Part shown: in pieces, positions 42,429 to 52,209 of the stretch | How positions within the stretch are numbered: position 1 is the stretch's first letter | Layout of the letters: each line of letters opens with the position of its first letter | Source of the DNA: Neelides folsomi | Taxonomy: Eukaryota; Arthropoda; Collembola; Neelipleona; Neelidae | Direction: 5' to 3' | DNA length: 64,000 nucleotides | NCBI GenBank assembly: GCA_034687125.1 | Contig: JAQGBZ010000134.1 | Coordinates: forward strand, 93,413-157,412 | Program-made: the position numbers and the translations under genes | The notes under the pieces: model-generated | Databases searched by the model: none | Seen by the model: the letters and a program-made list of their open reading frames with translations, nothing else | Told to the model about the DNA's origin: nothing

Positions 42429-45400
42429 TCAATCAGAATCTGATTGAAAGTCAACTTTGGAAAGTGACATGTCATTGATTCCCACTTCTGTTTTCCATTC
42501 ATCGATTAAGGACGAATTATTCGAATGGTATTTGGCAGATTTCTGGTCTGAATTTGGCACTTTTTCATCACCTGTGGTTTCATTGAGTGAGTTGACCATT
42601 TGTTTTAATGCTTCTTTCGCGGGTTGAGTAGATTCAGAAGAATTCAGACCATTAGAATTGCGAAAAGATAAATTTAAGAGACTGCTACGACGAGATGGAT
42701 TGCGGTGAGAAGAAATTGAAACTGGGGGTTTGTCTTCTTTCGATTCATTAATATTACCATTGAACATGGGTTTGTAAAAGATTGAAGACAATTTTCTGTA
42801 GTTGGCAATTCTCGGAACCATTCCAGTTTGGGAGTTAATAAATGAAGATGAGTTGAGATTAATCGTTGCGTTTGAAGTGATCGTTGCATTGAAGTTGGCT
42901 CTGTTTCCCCTCATGATGGTATTCAAGTTTGATTTTTCACCATTAACTAAATTAAATTCAACATACCATAAATTAACTCCAGAAAAGAATATTTCAATAC
43001 TTAAAGCATATACCATTTGTTCAAAATTTAAAGTATCGTAAATTAATAAATAATTTTCCAAAAAGTAAAATCGTGAAACCTTTTGCAAATCTAGATTGCA
43101 TGAACGAATTCGTTTTCGGTGTAACTCCAGTTTTTTCAGCGAGACTTAATTCCGGTAGTGGGTCCAAGTCTTTAAGTCTCTTAATTTGTTCAGATGGAGG
43201 GAAAGGAAATTGTTCCAGCCAATTATCCTGTTGCATTTTCATCTCGAGAACACTTCTTTCTAAACGAATTTTATTTTGCAGTTCGCGAAGTTTTGGCTTA
43301 AACTTGTGGAAATTCTTCAATTGGACATCGGTAATGGAAGAAATAGTTTCTTTTAAACTTTTAATCAATGCGGTGGAGGACTCGTCCAATTTCAAAGTGC
43401 TCAATAATGATGTGTGCTCGTCAAGTCGCTTCGCACTTTCAATTATGAAATTTCCGAGATCAAAATCTCCACTTGATGTCTGAAAATGAAATTTAATTAA
43501 TTATTTTATTCATGAACGATAATTGATATTGTTGAATCAACGAAATTACTAGTATTTAAATTGATTTAAAATTGTTTTGAATCTCACGTCATTTTGAAGA
43601 TCATTGCCGTTTAATATTTCGGGGACCCAATTTGGATATACTTTCAACAAATCCCAAAGCCTTTGATATTTAGTGAAAAATTTGTGCATTACTTTTGCAT
43701 TTTTCGCTTTCGTTTGATCAATACAAGGAAACATGTCTCGATCCATGACTAGAAAACAATTCATCCAATATTAATTATTATCACAATTATTTAAAATTTA
43801 CCTTCCTCGAGAGGATTTTGTGGAAGCTTGAGTATTGGAACACCAATGTAATTTGCCGAAATATATTCCAATATCAATTCATTTTGTCTGCTAAAAATTT
43901 GCATTGCATCATTAGGAAAATAATTTGGATGTTTTTGAATGTAGCTGATGATCATTTGTGAGCTCTGAGAAATCTTATCTTCGAGGTCTTTGGAATAAAT
44001 TTCCTCCTCTCTGGAAGCAATAACAAGCAATATATTATAACATATTATTATATTAAGTACAAAAATGTATATCTATCTGAATATGGAAATACCCAGTGAA
44101 CAAAAGTGTACTTCCATTTTCTTAATGCTTACTTTTTTTTTATTTTTTAACAACTATAACTTATAACTATGATAAATCAAAAATTGCACCTTTTCAGATC
44201 AACGATCAAAATTTTAGCATATTCAATCGTTGCATTGTTTTTGGCTAGACGAGAGTTGTTTTCTTTAGTTAAATCATTAAGTCTTGTAAGTGCACGCTTT
44301 GTAGACTGATAATCACTAGTTTCTGGTTTCTTGAAGCATTTTAGACCTTAAAGTAATTTTTCGTTATAATTTTGATAATACGATTTATGTAGGTATCTGT
44401 AAAAATCCTTTAGCAAATTTTACTCACCAAGTCTTTGTGAAATGAGGAACAAAATATAATCCGTAAACATGTTCAGTAATCCATACAAACGATGACCGGT
44501 CGGAGTGACAAACAATCCAGGAAGAGTGTTCAGATTTAGTTTTCTAAAAAACTCAGGATTGGCCTACAAGATTTTTTCCATGTTTACTTTAAATTAATAT
44601 CTTAATCTGTGTACTATCTGTGTATCAAATATTTATTTGTATACAGAAAATAAAATTTAACTTACATTAATAATCTCTCTCATCCAATTTAAAGCCTCTC
44701 GTCTGAAGAGTCCCTCTTGTTTCTTTTCATGGATTGGCCAAATGACCCGAAATGTATTGTAAAATTGCTCAGCCGAGATTATCTTAAAACACACACTAAG
44801 GGTTTGGAAGAAGGCATCCATGTTTATAGTGTCGAACATCGTCTGGAATTTTCCATTGCAAAAATGTTATTATGACTTGAATAGTGCACAAAAATGTAAT
44901 ATTAAACAGAAATACATTAATAATTAGTTACCTTTGATGGTTTGAAATTCACTACTTCAAAACATTGTGGTTGGACCCTTTTTCTTGAAACCAGGGGACT
45001 TTTAGTTCTAGCATTGAGTAAATTCTGAGCAGGTAGAACTCCTTTCTTCGTTGCAACAGCTGAAGTGGACGCTTTATTTGCATGATTAGGATGAGCTTCT
45101 AATGCTTGGACTTTCCGTTGTTTTTCACCTTCCAATTCGTAATATTTAAAAATAGTTAATAAAGATCTGTGTAAAAGCTCTCGTTGCGATTCTTTGGAGA
45201 CTTCATCTTCATAATTTGCAGGGATTGGAAAGTATGATACGTCGTGAGCATTCAATTTGTCATCAATAGCTGTGCAGACAGTTGAGTTCATTCTTGTTGA
45301 GGAGAGCATAGTCGAATTGGAGGAAATGGGAGAAATATTTCTTGATAAATCCATCCTATTTGCTTTGCCACCAAATCCATTTCTTCGTGGTGGGGGTGTT

Positions 45401-45468
45401 GCTGGTGGTCGTATTGGAGAGACATGAAGAGGAGTCGAAGCAATGAATTCTTTTCTTCCTCTATTCAT
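42429..45468 (-). CDS. HAUS6: HAUS6-like augmin complex subunit
   Basis: Eight coding exons on the minus strand: 44932-45468, 44666-44842, 44428-44563, 44190-44346, 43802-44010, 43588-43748, 43080-43479 and 42429-42946. They total 1581 nt, or 526 residues. Residues about 180-280 resemble the HAUS6 N-terminal domain: MFDTINMDAFFQTL, FRVIWPIHEKK, FRREALNWMREII and LFVTPTGHRLYGLLNM match the order and spacing of the human motifs MFDKLNRDAFH, FRKHCCEW and SLFLSPGGPKFIHLMY as I remember them. Downstream are charged helical segments that could form coiled coil, then a Ser/Asn-rich tail. Augmin binds spindle microtubules and recruits gamma-tubulin for branching nucleation. The first exon adds about 179 residues rich in Arg, Pro and S/T-P sites (STPLHVSPIRPPATPPPRR), possible mitotic kinase targets. 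An in-frame ATG at 45522 lies upstream, but an AG acceptor (TTTTTAAG) falls between it and 45468, so the later ATG is preferred. The exon 7 donor (GTTTCA) is weak. Confidence 0.78.
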
Positions 45469-46400
45469 TTTGACACTTAAAAACAAAATTATACAATTAA
45501 TAAGAATATGCCGATCTTTCATTTAATTACAAATTCATTTTTAAATTAAATTAATATGTTAAATAATACTCGTATGTATACCTTGTCGACGTTTCTCTAT
45601 CTCTATTGTTTGAAAAACTGAATCATTTATGCTTCGTAAAAACTCTGTTTAACTACAGTACATTTCTGTTAACTGAGTTAATGTAATGATTAAAAAGTAA
45701 AACTTGTGTACTCAAAACGAGTTAAAATATTAATTTCAGTTTTCAGGCGTCGTGAAAATAGTGAAAAGTTTTATGAACGAAACGAAATAAACTTCTTTCT
45801 CAAACTTCAAATGCAAATGATTCAAATCAAAGCAAAACAATAGGCATAAAACTTATCCCGCGCTTGGAAGTAGGAGAAAAAAAACGCACGCGACTGCGGA
45901 ACAAACAGGCAGGGGCAATTGGCAAATAAGCTTGGATTTGGGTTTTTAATACAATAATGGGTTAGTAAAGTCATTATATAAAATAATATTATTATTGTGT
46001 AGTAAAATTATAAAAAAATAATTGAATGTGTGAATATATTTTAAATCAATGTAGTTAAAATATAATTCATATGACATAACATGGACAGTAATTAAAATTA
46101 CTAAACACGTAATATTAGCCGTTTCAAACTTTATTTTATATTTGTTTATGTAATCTATATAATATTTTTGTTAATTAATAAACTTTTCAATAAATTGTAT
46201 TTAAATAGATATTTAATTTAGGTATGGTACGTGTATACATACTTAATCATAACAGTAATTCTTTATGACTTGTATTAATTGTTCATTTGTTTTATGTTTT
46301 TAATGAAGATAGTAATTTAATTAATACAGATTGCAATTACTCTAGTATACTATCTATTACAAACTGGCATAATAATGGTAGTTGTAAAATACAAAATTAT
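45469..46400. other. 5' flank of HAUS6-like gene
   Basis: It holds the upstream region of the HAUS6-like gene and the 3' end of the first small membrane-protein gene, both on the minus strand. It is AT-rich, with a somewhat GC-richer patch at 45840-45920. No exon is supported. Confidence 0.55.
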
Positions 46401-47205
46401 TTACAATGAAAATGGGCACATAGGGTAATTAGTCGAACAATCTTGCCCTTGTCTTCCCTTTCTCATTGCTTCCATGCTTTCTGAAACTCTTTGATCTCGA
46501 AGCCAAAAGGATACAAATAGTGATGAAAAGTAAATGAGAATTCCATGAATTGCTCCATACGAAGATGCCCTTTGATTTGCTTCGCATAAAAGTTTTCTCT
46601 GGCAGTCCCATTTTTTATCACTATAATTTTAAAATAATAATCGTTAAACTTCTAATATTATTTAATATGTTTAATTGCTTTCATTTAATCCATATTGCAT
46701 CTTTTTGAACATTAAAAGAGAAATATTTTTATATAAAAAATATATTATGACGTTACTGGTGAACATAGATTGCCAGTGAATCAAGAAATATTTCAACGAA
46801 TTCGTTTACTCGATCTCCAAATAGGCCTAAAATAAGTGTATTAAATAAAAGTTTGGACATAAATGTATTTTTTAAATCAATTATAATCAATTATAACTAC
46901 CAATTGTCTTTTAAGTTGAATAAAATTGAAACGTATTACTACCAGCTAATTTGAACTTTAGTTTAGTTTACATTTTTATTCTTATACAATGAAAATGTAA
47001 TGACACACTCACCGAATCCAGGGAGAATTGTCGACCTCGTCTCGCCTTTGGCCTTTGCATTATTATTATTATTATTATTGACTAAAAAGTAAACTAATGT
47101 GAGAGTAGAAAATACAGAGGTAGTCAAATATCCAACTTGAGAGAAACTATTAGAATGACCCGATGACTCTGAATAAAACTCGGATCTTAACGGTGTATAG
47201 ATCAT
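46401..47205 (-). CDS. Small membrane protein with Cys pairs, unrecognised
   Basis: Three coding exons on the minus strand: 47013-47205, 46757-46826 and 46401-46620 (TAA). They total 483 nt, or 160 residues, and phases 1 and 2 match exactly. An N-terminal hydrophobic segment (VGYLTTSVFSTLTLVYFLV) looks like a signal anchor and is followed by a run of seven Asn. The second part has GLFGDRVNEFVEIFLDSLAIYV, then WDCQRKLLCEANQR with a C-x5-C pair, a hydrophobic stretch (GILIYFSSLFVSFWL), and two further Cys (QDCSTNYPMC) near the end. The pattern 'CxRxLLCE' followed by a hydrophobic helix reminds me of uncharacterised arthropod secreted or membrane proteins, but I cannot name the family. It is the last in transcription order of three small genes in tandem on this strand. 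No transcript evidence is available, so exon edges are inferred from frame and splice signals only. Confidence 0.65.
47059..47079. repeat. ATT microsatellite encoding poly-Asn
   Basis: Seven tandem ATT units on the plus strand are read as seven AAT (Asn) codons in exon 1 of the small membrane-protein gene on the minus strand. Such tracts commonly vary in length between individuals. Confidence 0.85.
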
Positions 47206-48130
47206 AATGTATCATTCACGTTGGTTTAGAATTTTAACTTAGAATTTAACTATACAATTATTTCATATAAGTTTTAAAAATAATTTTGTTCAAAAAGTAT
47301 AATGATGTTAATGATTGGAGAATCACTCTCCTCTTCATAAGTTAGAGTGTTAAACTAATTCCTTGAGAATTAAGAGGAAGATCATTCCCTCTTCAAATAG
47401 TTGATGTGAAATCCCCCGGAAGAATTGCGGACAATTCAGGATCCTTGAGGCTGCACGCAATTTCCTTTTGAAAGCTTTTCAACTGAAACGGATAGGAGCA
47501 CATAAAGACCGTGACCATTATACGAAATTATAAGGTTAGCGACTCCTTTATTTACAAGAGATTCAGACGAATGATGAAAAGTGAAGACGCCCCGTTGGGA
47601 AGTTAATTCTCCGGGTTTTATATATGTTAATGAACAAATAGCCGATTTTACTCTTTCTCCTCCTTTACTTATAACAGGATGATTCTCGAAATCTTATATA
47701 AAAGATAGCTAATACTGATACATAAATAATACATACTAACATAAGTACCTAAGTAGGTAAGTATGTACCATATATGCAAATGTGCTTACTTTTAGTTTTC
47801 TCTTGAAGGGTAAGTTTAATGGATATTTATTTTATGTTACACAAAGAGGGTAAGAATTTAGAGCATACACATACATATTAGTTACGCGGCATCTCTATGT
47901 ATTTCTAGTATATTTTTCTATAAATGTACTATTTTTCACACTTATGTTAATCTGCTCAACATTCGATAATAATAAGTTACAATCAAATAAATATGTATAA
48001 GATATTAAGCATATAACGAGCGAAAAATTATATTAAATATTATAACTATATAATTACTAAAATATAAGCATAAATAAGCATTAGAATAGAATCATTGAAT
48101 TGGGTATATCTTGAATAAATCAAAGGTGAA
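47206..48130. other. Spacer between first two small membrane-protein genes
   Basis: About 0.9 kb of intergenic DNA with the promoter of the 160-residue gene and the 3' untranslated region of the 262-residue gene. It includes a block of TAC/GTA-rich simple sequence near 47741-47769. No coding exon is supported. Confidence 0.6.
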
Positions 48131-49361
48131 TTAAAAGCCTCTTCTCAATTTAGAATAGTCGATGTCGATGTTAATATCTGTTCCTTCATTTGATCCATCT
48201 TGTGATTGAGGAAATCGATTGTCTGGATTTGGAGCTTCTTTCCTCTCTTTCTTTCTGCTACTGTGAGAATAAGCATAATCTCTGAGCAACTGCTTCGCTT
48301 TGTGCTTCTTCGTCTTTTTCTTCTTGTAGTCTTTGTAAAATCCCTTTCCTAAATCAGAGAGCATAGCCAGCGGACCAAGGCTCGTGAATCTGATCTCTGT
48401 CGATGGTCCTGTGTTCGGCTGAGAATATCCGTGAGGACCGCTGACGCTCGGCGAACTTCCGGAGTAAGGAAATAACCGCTAGAAACCAAATACAGTAAGC
48501 TGTTAGACAAAAGTTTCTGGTTTTGTGATTCGGTAAATTACCTGCATGATGTCTGAAGTTGAGAGACAGCAGAAGAGAATAAAAAGAAGAAAAATCATTT
48601 ATTTCCACATAAAATTTAATGATATTTATATCAAACATATTTATAGTGAAATGATGGTTAAAATATACCTAAAAGAAACATGGCGAATGTAACAAATATC
48701 ATTGGCACCTAAAAGGATGTAACATATTTCACTATCAGTTAAATTAAATACAAAATAATATGATAAATTAATGTATAAATTGGTATATTTTTAGTTTTTA
48801 GTTTTACCATCATTCCATCCATAAATGTTCCTTTGTTTGCTTCAGGGTATGCAGCAATGGATCGACTCTTTTCATTCTTTGCAGTATCTTTAAACAGAGA
48901 ATAACTCAAATTATTTTTTAAGTGCATTATTAATTATTATTATATTGATGTCCTATAATTTCTAATTTTTTATTATTTTAATTTAAAAATCAAGAAAAGC
49001 AATAAAACAAAACAAAAAATCTTTACTGTATAAATTTTTTTTAAAAATTACCTAAAAATCTGCCAAGTTTGTTCTTCATTACGTTCAATTGGTTGGCAAG
49101 TTTGTGCTTGGAATTTGATAGTAACTCAGCTATGCTTGTGTTGTTTTGCTTCATAAGCTCTCGTGTTAAATTAAAAAACGCATCTTTGAATGACAATGAG
49201 CTTTGTTTGGCAACTTGTGTTGGATTTAAGACTTTAGTGAACATTTTATTAATTGAATGATTGGAAGACTCTCCCAAAACATTATGTCTGGGAGAGGAGA
49301 AAATGAGTCCTACTGCTATGATTGTTATAGACCTTATAGAGAAAGGGCTTAAAAAGCCCAT
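48131..49361 (-). CDS. Secreted/single-span membrane protein with Lys-rich tail
   Basis: Five coding exons on the minus strand: 49052-49361, 48808-48887, 48669-48708, 48542-48552 and 48131-48478 (TAA). They total 789 nt, or 262 residues. The N terminus (SITIIAVGLIF) looks like a signal peptide. It is followed by a luminal region with several N-glycosylation sequons (NHS, NLT, NNT) and amphipathic helices. A hydrophobic segment, VPMIFVTFAMFLLDIMQ (about 131-147), is followed by a Ser/Gly/Pro-rich stretch and a very basic region (DYKKKKTKKHKAK), ending in an acidic tail. The fourth exon is only 11 nt and supplies part of Asp plus IMQ; without it the frame is lost. The hydrophobic segment and the splice after '-IMQ' match the neighbouring 50907-51659 gene ('-LIQ'), so the two are probably paralogues. 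A TATA box at 49412-49419 favours the ATG at 49361 over upstream in-frame ATGs. The function is unknown. Confidence 0.7.
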
Positions 49362-50306
49362 TTTCAATGCGAACAAATCTTGACTAAAGTACATTGAATG
49401 AAATGAGGGTTTATTTATACTTTTCACTTATCTTTCAACCAAAAAGTCAACAAGTTTTAAAATGTAGAATGAGAAAGTAATACGATAAACCAAAGTTTAA
49501 AAATAATGAACTTCAATTTGAAGAAACGAATTAAATTACACTATTTAATGTAAAAAATTACATAGCATTATTTACATGTTTTATATGCGGAAAGATAAAC
49601 TTGAAAGATGCGTGTAAGGAAGATATCATTTATGTTGTGAACTTAATTTAAAAATTGTATTTTAATAGCATTAAACATTCCCAATTATTACATACATCCA
49701 AGATCTCAATAATACACCAAGATTTAGGTTGGGATTATAGATGTCCAAACCCGTTAATTTGCTGATTTACTATTTATGTCTCATATAATTAACAAGTTGA
49801 TCTTTTTATTTGTATATTTACATTTGGATTAATCTTGAGATTTATCATGTGAGATACACGACCGCGACTTAAGGTAGTATGCTTGAGTAAGAGACCTTAG
49901 CATTTGTTTCAAATGTTTATTGCTTTGAACATGTGGAGAACATCCCCAAATTAGGTTGTTGAAATTTCATTAGTTATACTTGGTGTGCATGTAAGATTGA
50001 ATAAAGGGGTTGAAACACGTTTAACGGAGGTATATACCTAGTAGTACATAAAATGCATATAATATAAGCAACTTCGACAATGATTATTTTGATTTAAACA
50101 TAAGATATTTAAATTTAGCCTGGTTTATGAGATTTAAATGTGTTATGTTACATAAAAACATGCAAATAAATTAATGTGTTATTTTATTGACCTAGCTAAT
50201 ATTTATTTAGGCATGAGTAAAATTTAAGAAAATGGTCTTTATTAAAGAGTAAGTTAATTTGATTTATTCTAAAATTTAATAATTAATGTTTTAAATTAAG
50301 TTTTTA
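49362..50306. other. Promoter region and AT-rich spacer
   Basis: The first 60 bp hold the leader and TATA box of the gene at 48131-49361. The rest is AT-rich and shows no exon or repeat up to the inverted-repeat element at 50307. Confidence 0.6.
49412..49419 (-). promoter_or_regulatory. TATA box of the 262-residue gene
   Basis: TATAAATA on the minus strand lies 51 nt before the preferred ATG at 49361. A start of transcription about 30 nt downstream would fall near 49388 (TCATTCAATG), leaving a short leader and making the upstream in-frame ATGs unlikely to be used. Confidence 0.6.
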
Positions 50307-50899
50307 TATACAGGGGGTGAGGCGTTCCATTTTACAGGCCCCAAATATCATACCAAGAGATGAATTCCCGCCTATATTAATTATACCGCCTTAGAACTCA
50401 ATTGGATAACATTCTTTGCATTAATTTTTCACATAATATCAATTAAATTCCAAATGGGTAAGACATAAAGTAAAGAAGTTGGCAACCTGCTCAGAGCTCT
50501 TCCGACATGAACGTTATCTCCATTATTGGTATATTAATATCGTCTTCGACTTTGTTGACAAAGATCGAAGACCAAAATTAATCCACCACTGATCATTTCC
50601 CCTAAAGAAAAGACATATTCGGAGTTTATCAAAATTTGTTGAAACCCATACAGATAAAGATGATTTCACATATGTATGAACAGAAAACACTTTTTGGCTA
50701 AATGAATCCTGACCCCGCCTCTTAAAATATCTAAAACCACCGACATATAGGGGATCAATATGGCCGATTCTTAATGAGGATATAGATTAATGCTAATTAC
50801 TCTTGATTATGGAGTTTTTAATTGAAAATACAAAGTTTATCCACAAAAAATAATTTGAATAAATAGGCCCTGTAAAATGGAACACCTCACCCTGTATAT
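50307..50899. mobile_element. Tc1/mariner-like non-autonomous inverted-repeat element
   Basis: About 590 bp with terminal inverted repeats of roughly 37 bp. The left end reads ATATACAGGGGGTGAGGC then GTTCCATTTTACAGGCCC. The right end, on the other strand, reads ATATACAGGGTGAGGTGTTC then CATTTTACAGGGCC. The arms differ by one gap and one or two substitutions. TA lies at both edges, as for Tc1/mariner insertion, and the ends begin ACAGGG, common in such elements. No transposase frame is present. An internal hairpin lies at 50542-50572. The right end stops 8 bp short of the stop codon position of the gene at 50907-51659, so it probably lies in that gene's 3' untranslated region. Confidence 0.75.
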
Positions 50900-50906
50900 T
50901 AGATGA

Positions 50907-51659
50907 TTAAATGCCGTATTTGTTTGTTGAATTGATAATCGAGGATTCGATGGCTTTAAGTAAAGAGTCAATAAGTGGATCATTCAAGGGAGATCTTTTT
51001 TTTCGTCCAGTAACAAATGGGATATATCCTCCGTTCAATGCTACTCTGCTTATCAATTGCTAAACAATTGTTTTTAAATGAAATTCATTAAAAATTATAA
51101 ATACACACGTTTATGCATTGAAAATGCTTTGTTTAAATTTTTATAAACGATATTTTCAATTACAAAAAATTAGTATTCTGATTTTACCTGAATCAAATCA
51201 ATAAGAAAAACTGCAAATGTAAGAAATGCGAGTGTGAGTAAAGCAGATTCAATTGAAGTGATCCCAAATCCTCCATGTCCTCCATCCCTCGCCAAAACAC
51301 TCTCAGAATTTTTCTCATTAACTTTGAGTATAAAAATATTTGATAATTTTATTATGTTCAGATATTTGATAATTTTGATATATAAACCGTATTTGTATTT
51401 TTATATGCATTTTATAAATTTTTTCGTAATAACCGTATTTTTCTATAAGTGTTGTCAAAAAATCGAATGGTAAATTGTCGAGCCCAGTTAACTGCCGAAC
51501 CAAGTTTTTGTTTTGAAAGCGATCCTTCTTTAAAGACACAGAATTTCCGAGTATACCTATAACTTCGTTTTTTACATTTTCTTCGTAAGCGATAATTGAA
51601 ATTGAACACACTACTAAAAGAATAATCAAGTCTGCAGTAGTACTTGATGAAAACATCAT
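50907..51659 (-). CDS. Small single-span membrane protein, unrecognised
   Basis: Three coding exons on the minus strand: 51434-51659, 51188-51321 and 50907-51059 (TAA). They total 513 nt, or 170 residues. The signal peptide is MMFSSSTTADLIILLVVCSI. A luminal helical region (NLVRQLTGLDNLPFDFLTTL) follows, then a hydrophobic segment SALLTLAFLTFAVFLIDLIQ (about 101-120), and a C-terminal part with a GRKKRSP basic site. The segment LTFAVFLIDLIQ and the phase-0 splice right after it match VTFAMFLLDIMQ in the gene at 48131-49361. The shared plan is signal peptide, helices, one hydrophobic span and basic tail, so I infer tandem paralogues. KKRS could be a furin-like cleavage site. The first donor (GTTATT) is weak, so exon 1 could end elsewhere, but this choice keeps frame. 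An upstream ATG at 51695 exists; the one at 51659 starts right at the hydrophobic signal. Confidence 0.62.
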
Positions 51660-52209
51660 ATACTGTGCAGAATGTAATAAGCTTGTAAATAACAAAATAA
51701 AAGGAGAATTATAAAGATCGAATAATCACATTGCTATCAAAAAATAAAGTGAGGCATTTTAACTAATTACGTTAAATTATATTAAAAAAATCCAACCATG
51801 CTTAATTATAAGTTGTAAGGAAATATGTATAGCAGAAACAATTGCATCACTGCTGAAATTACTCTTGAATTAGTTCAAGAAGGAATAAAAACACGCTACC
51901 GACAATTTTTAAAATGATACATTATAAGATTATATCATATTATGAATAATAAAATGTATAGCCTTCATGAGGATGAGGACAGATGTGAAAAACTATACTA
52001 TGGTATGTATGTGGTAGTTTATACTTTAAGTCTGTACTTTAAAATTTTCTTAAAGCTCTTCAACAGGAAACTCATTCGTAAATGAAACATGAAAGAATAT
52101 TCATGGACTAATCTAACCTTTACTTATGCAATAAACAAATACTTTTCATAATAATAATTCCAACATTCATTTAATAAAATGCTTTTTCAGTTTAACAAAC
52201 AATGATAAC
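51660..52209. other. Spacer before AARS2 3' end
   Basis: AT-rich DNA of 550 bp holding the promoter of the 170-residue gene (a TTTATAAT stretch near 51708-51716 is a possible TATA box) and the AARS2 3' untranslated region. Nothing else is recognised. Confidence 0.55.

Noticed and set aside
42429-45468. Initial idea that this gene encodes codanin-1
   Set aside because: The MFD..N.DAFF, W-P, FRREALNWM and TPTGHRLYGLL series fits HAUS6 in order and spacing better than anything recalled from codanin-1.
45469-45522. Upstream in-frame ATG for the HAUS6-like protein
   Set aside because: The extra residues are hydrophobic and poorly compatible with the basic N terminus, and a splice acceptor-like AG lies between the two ATGs.
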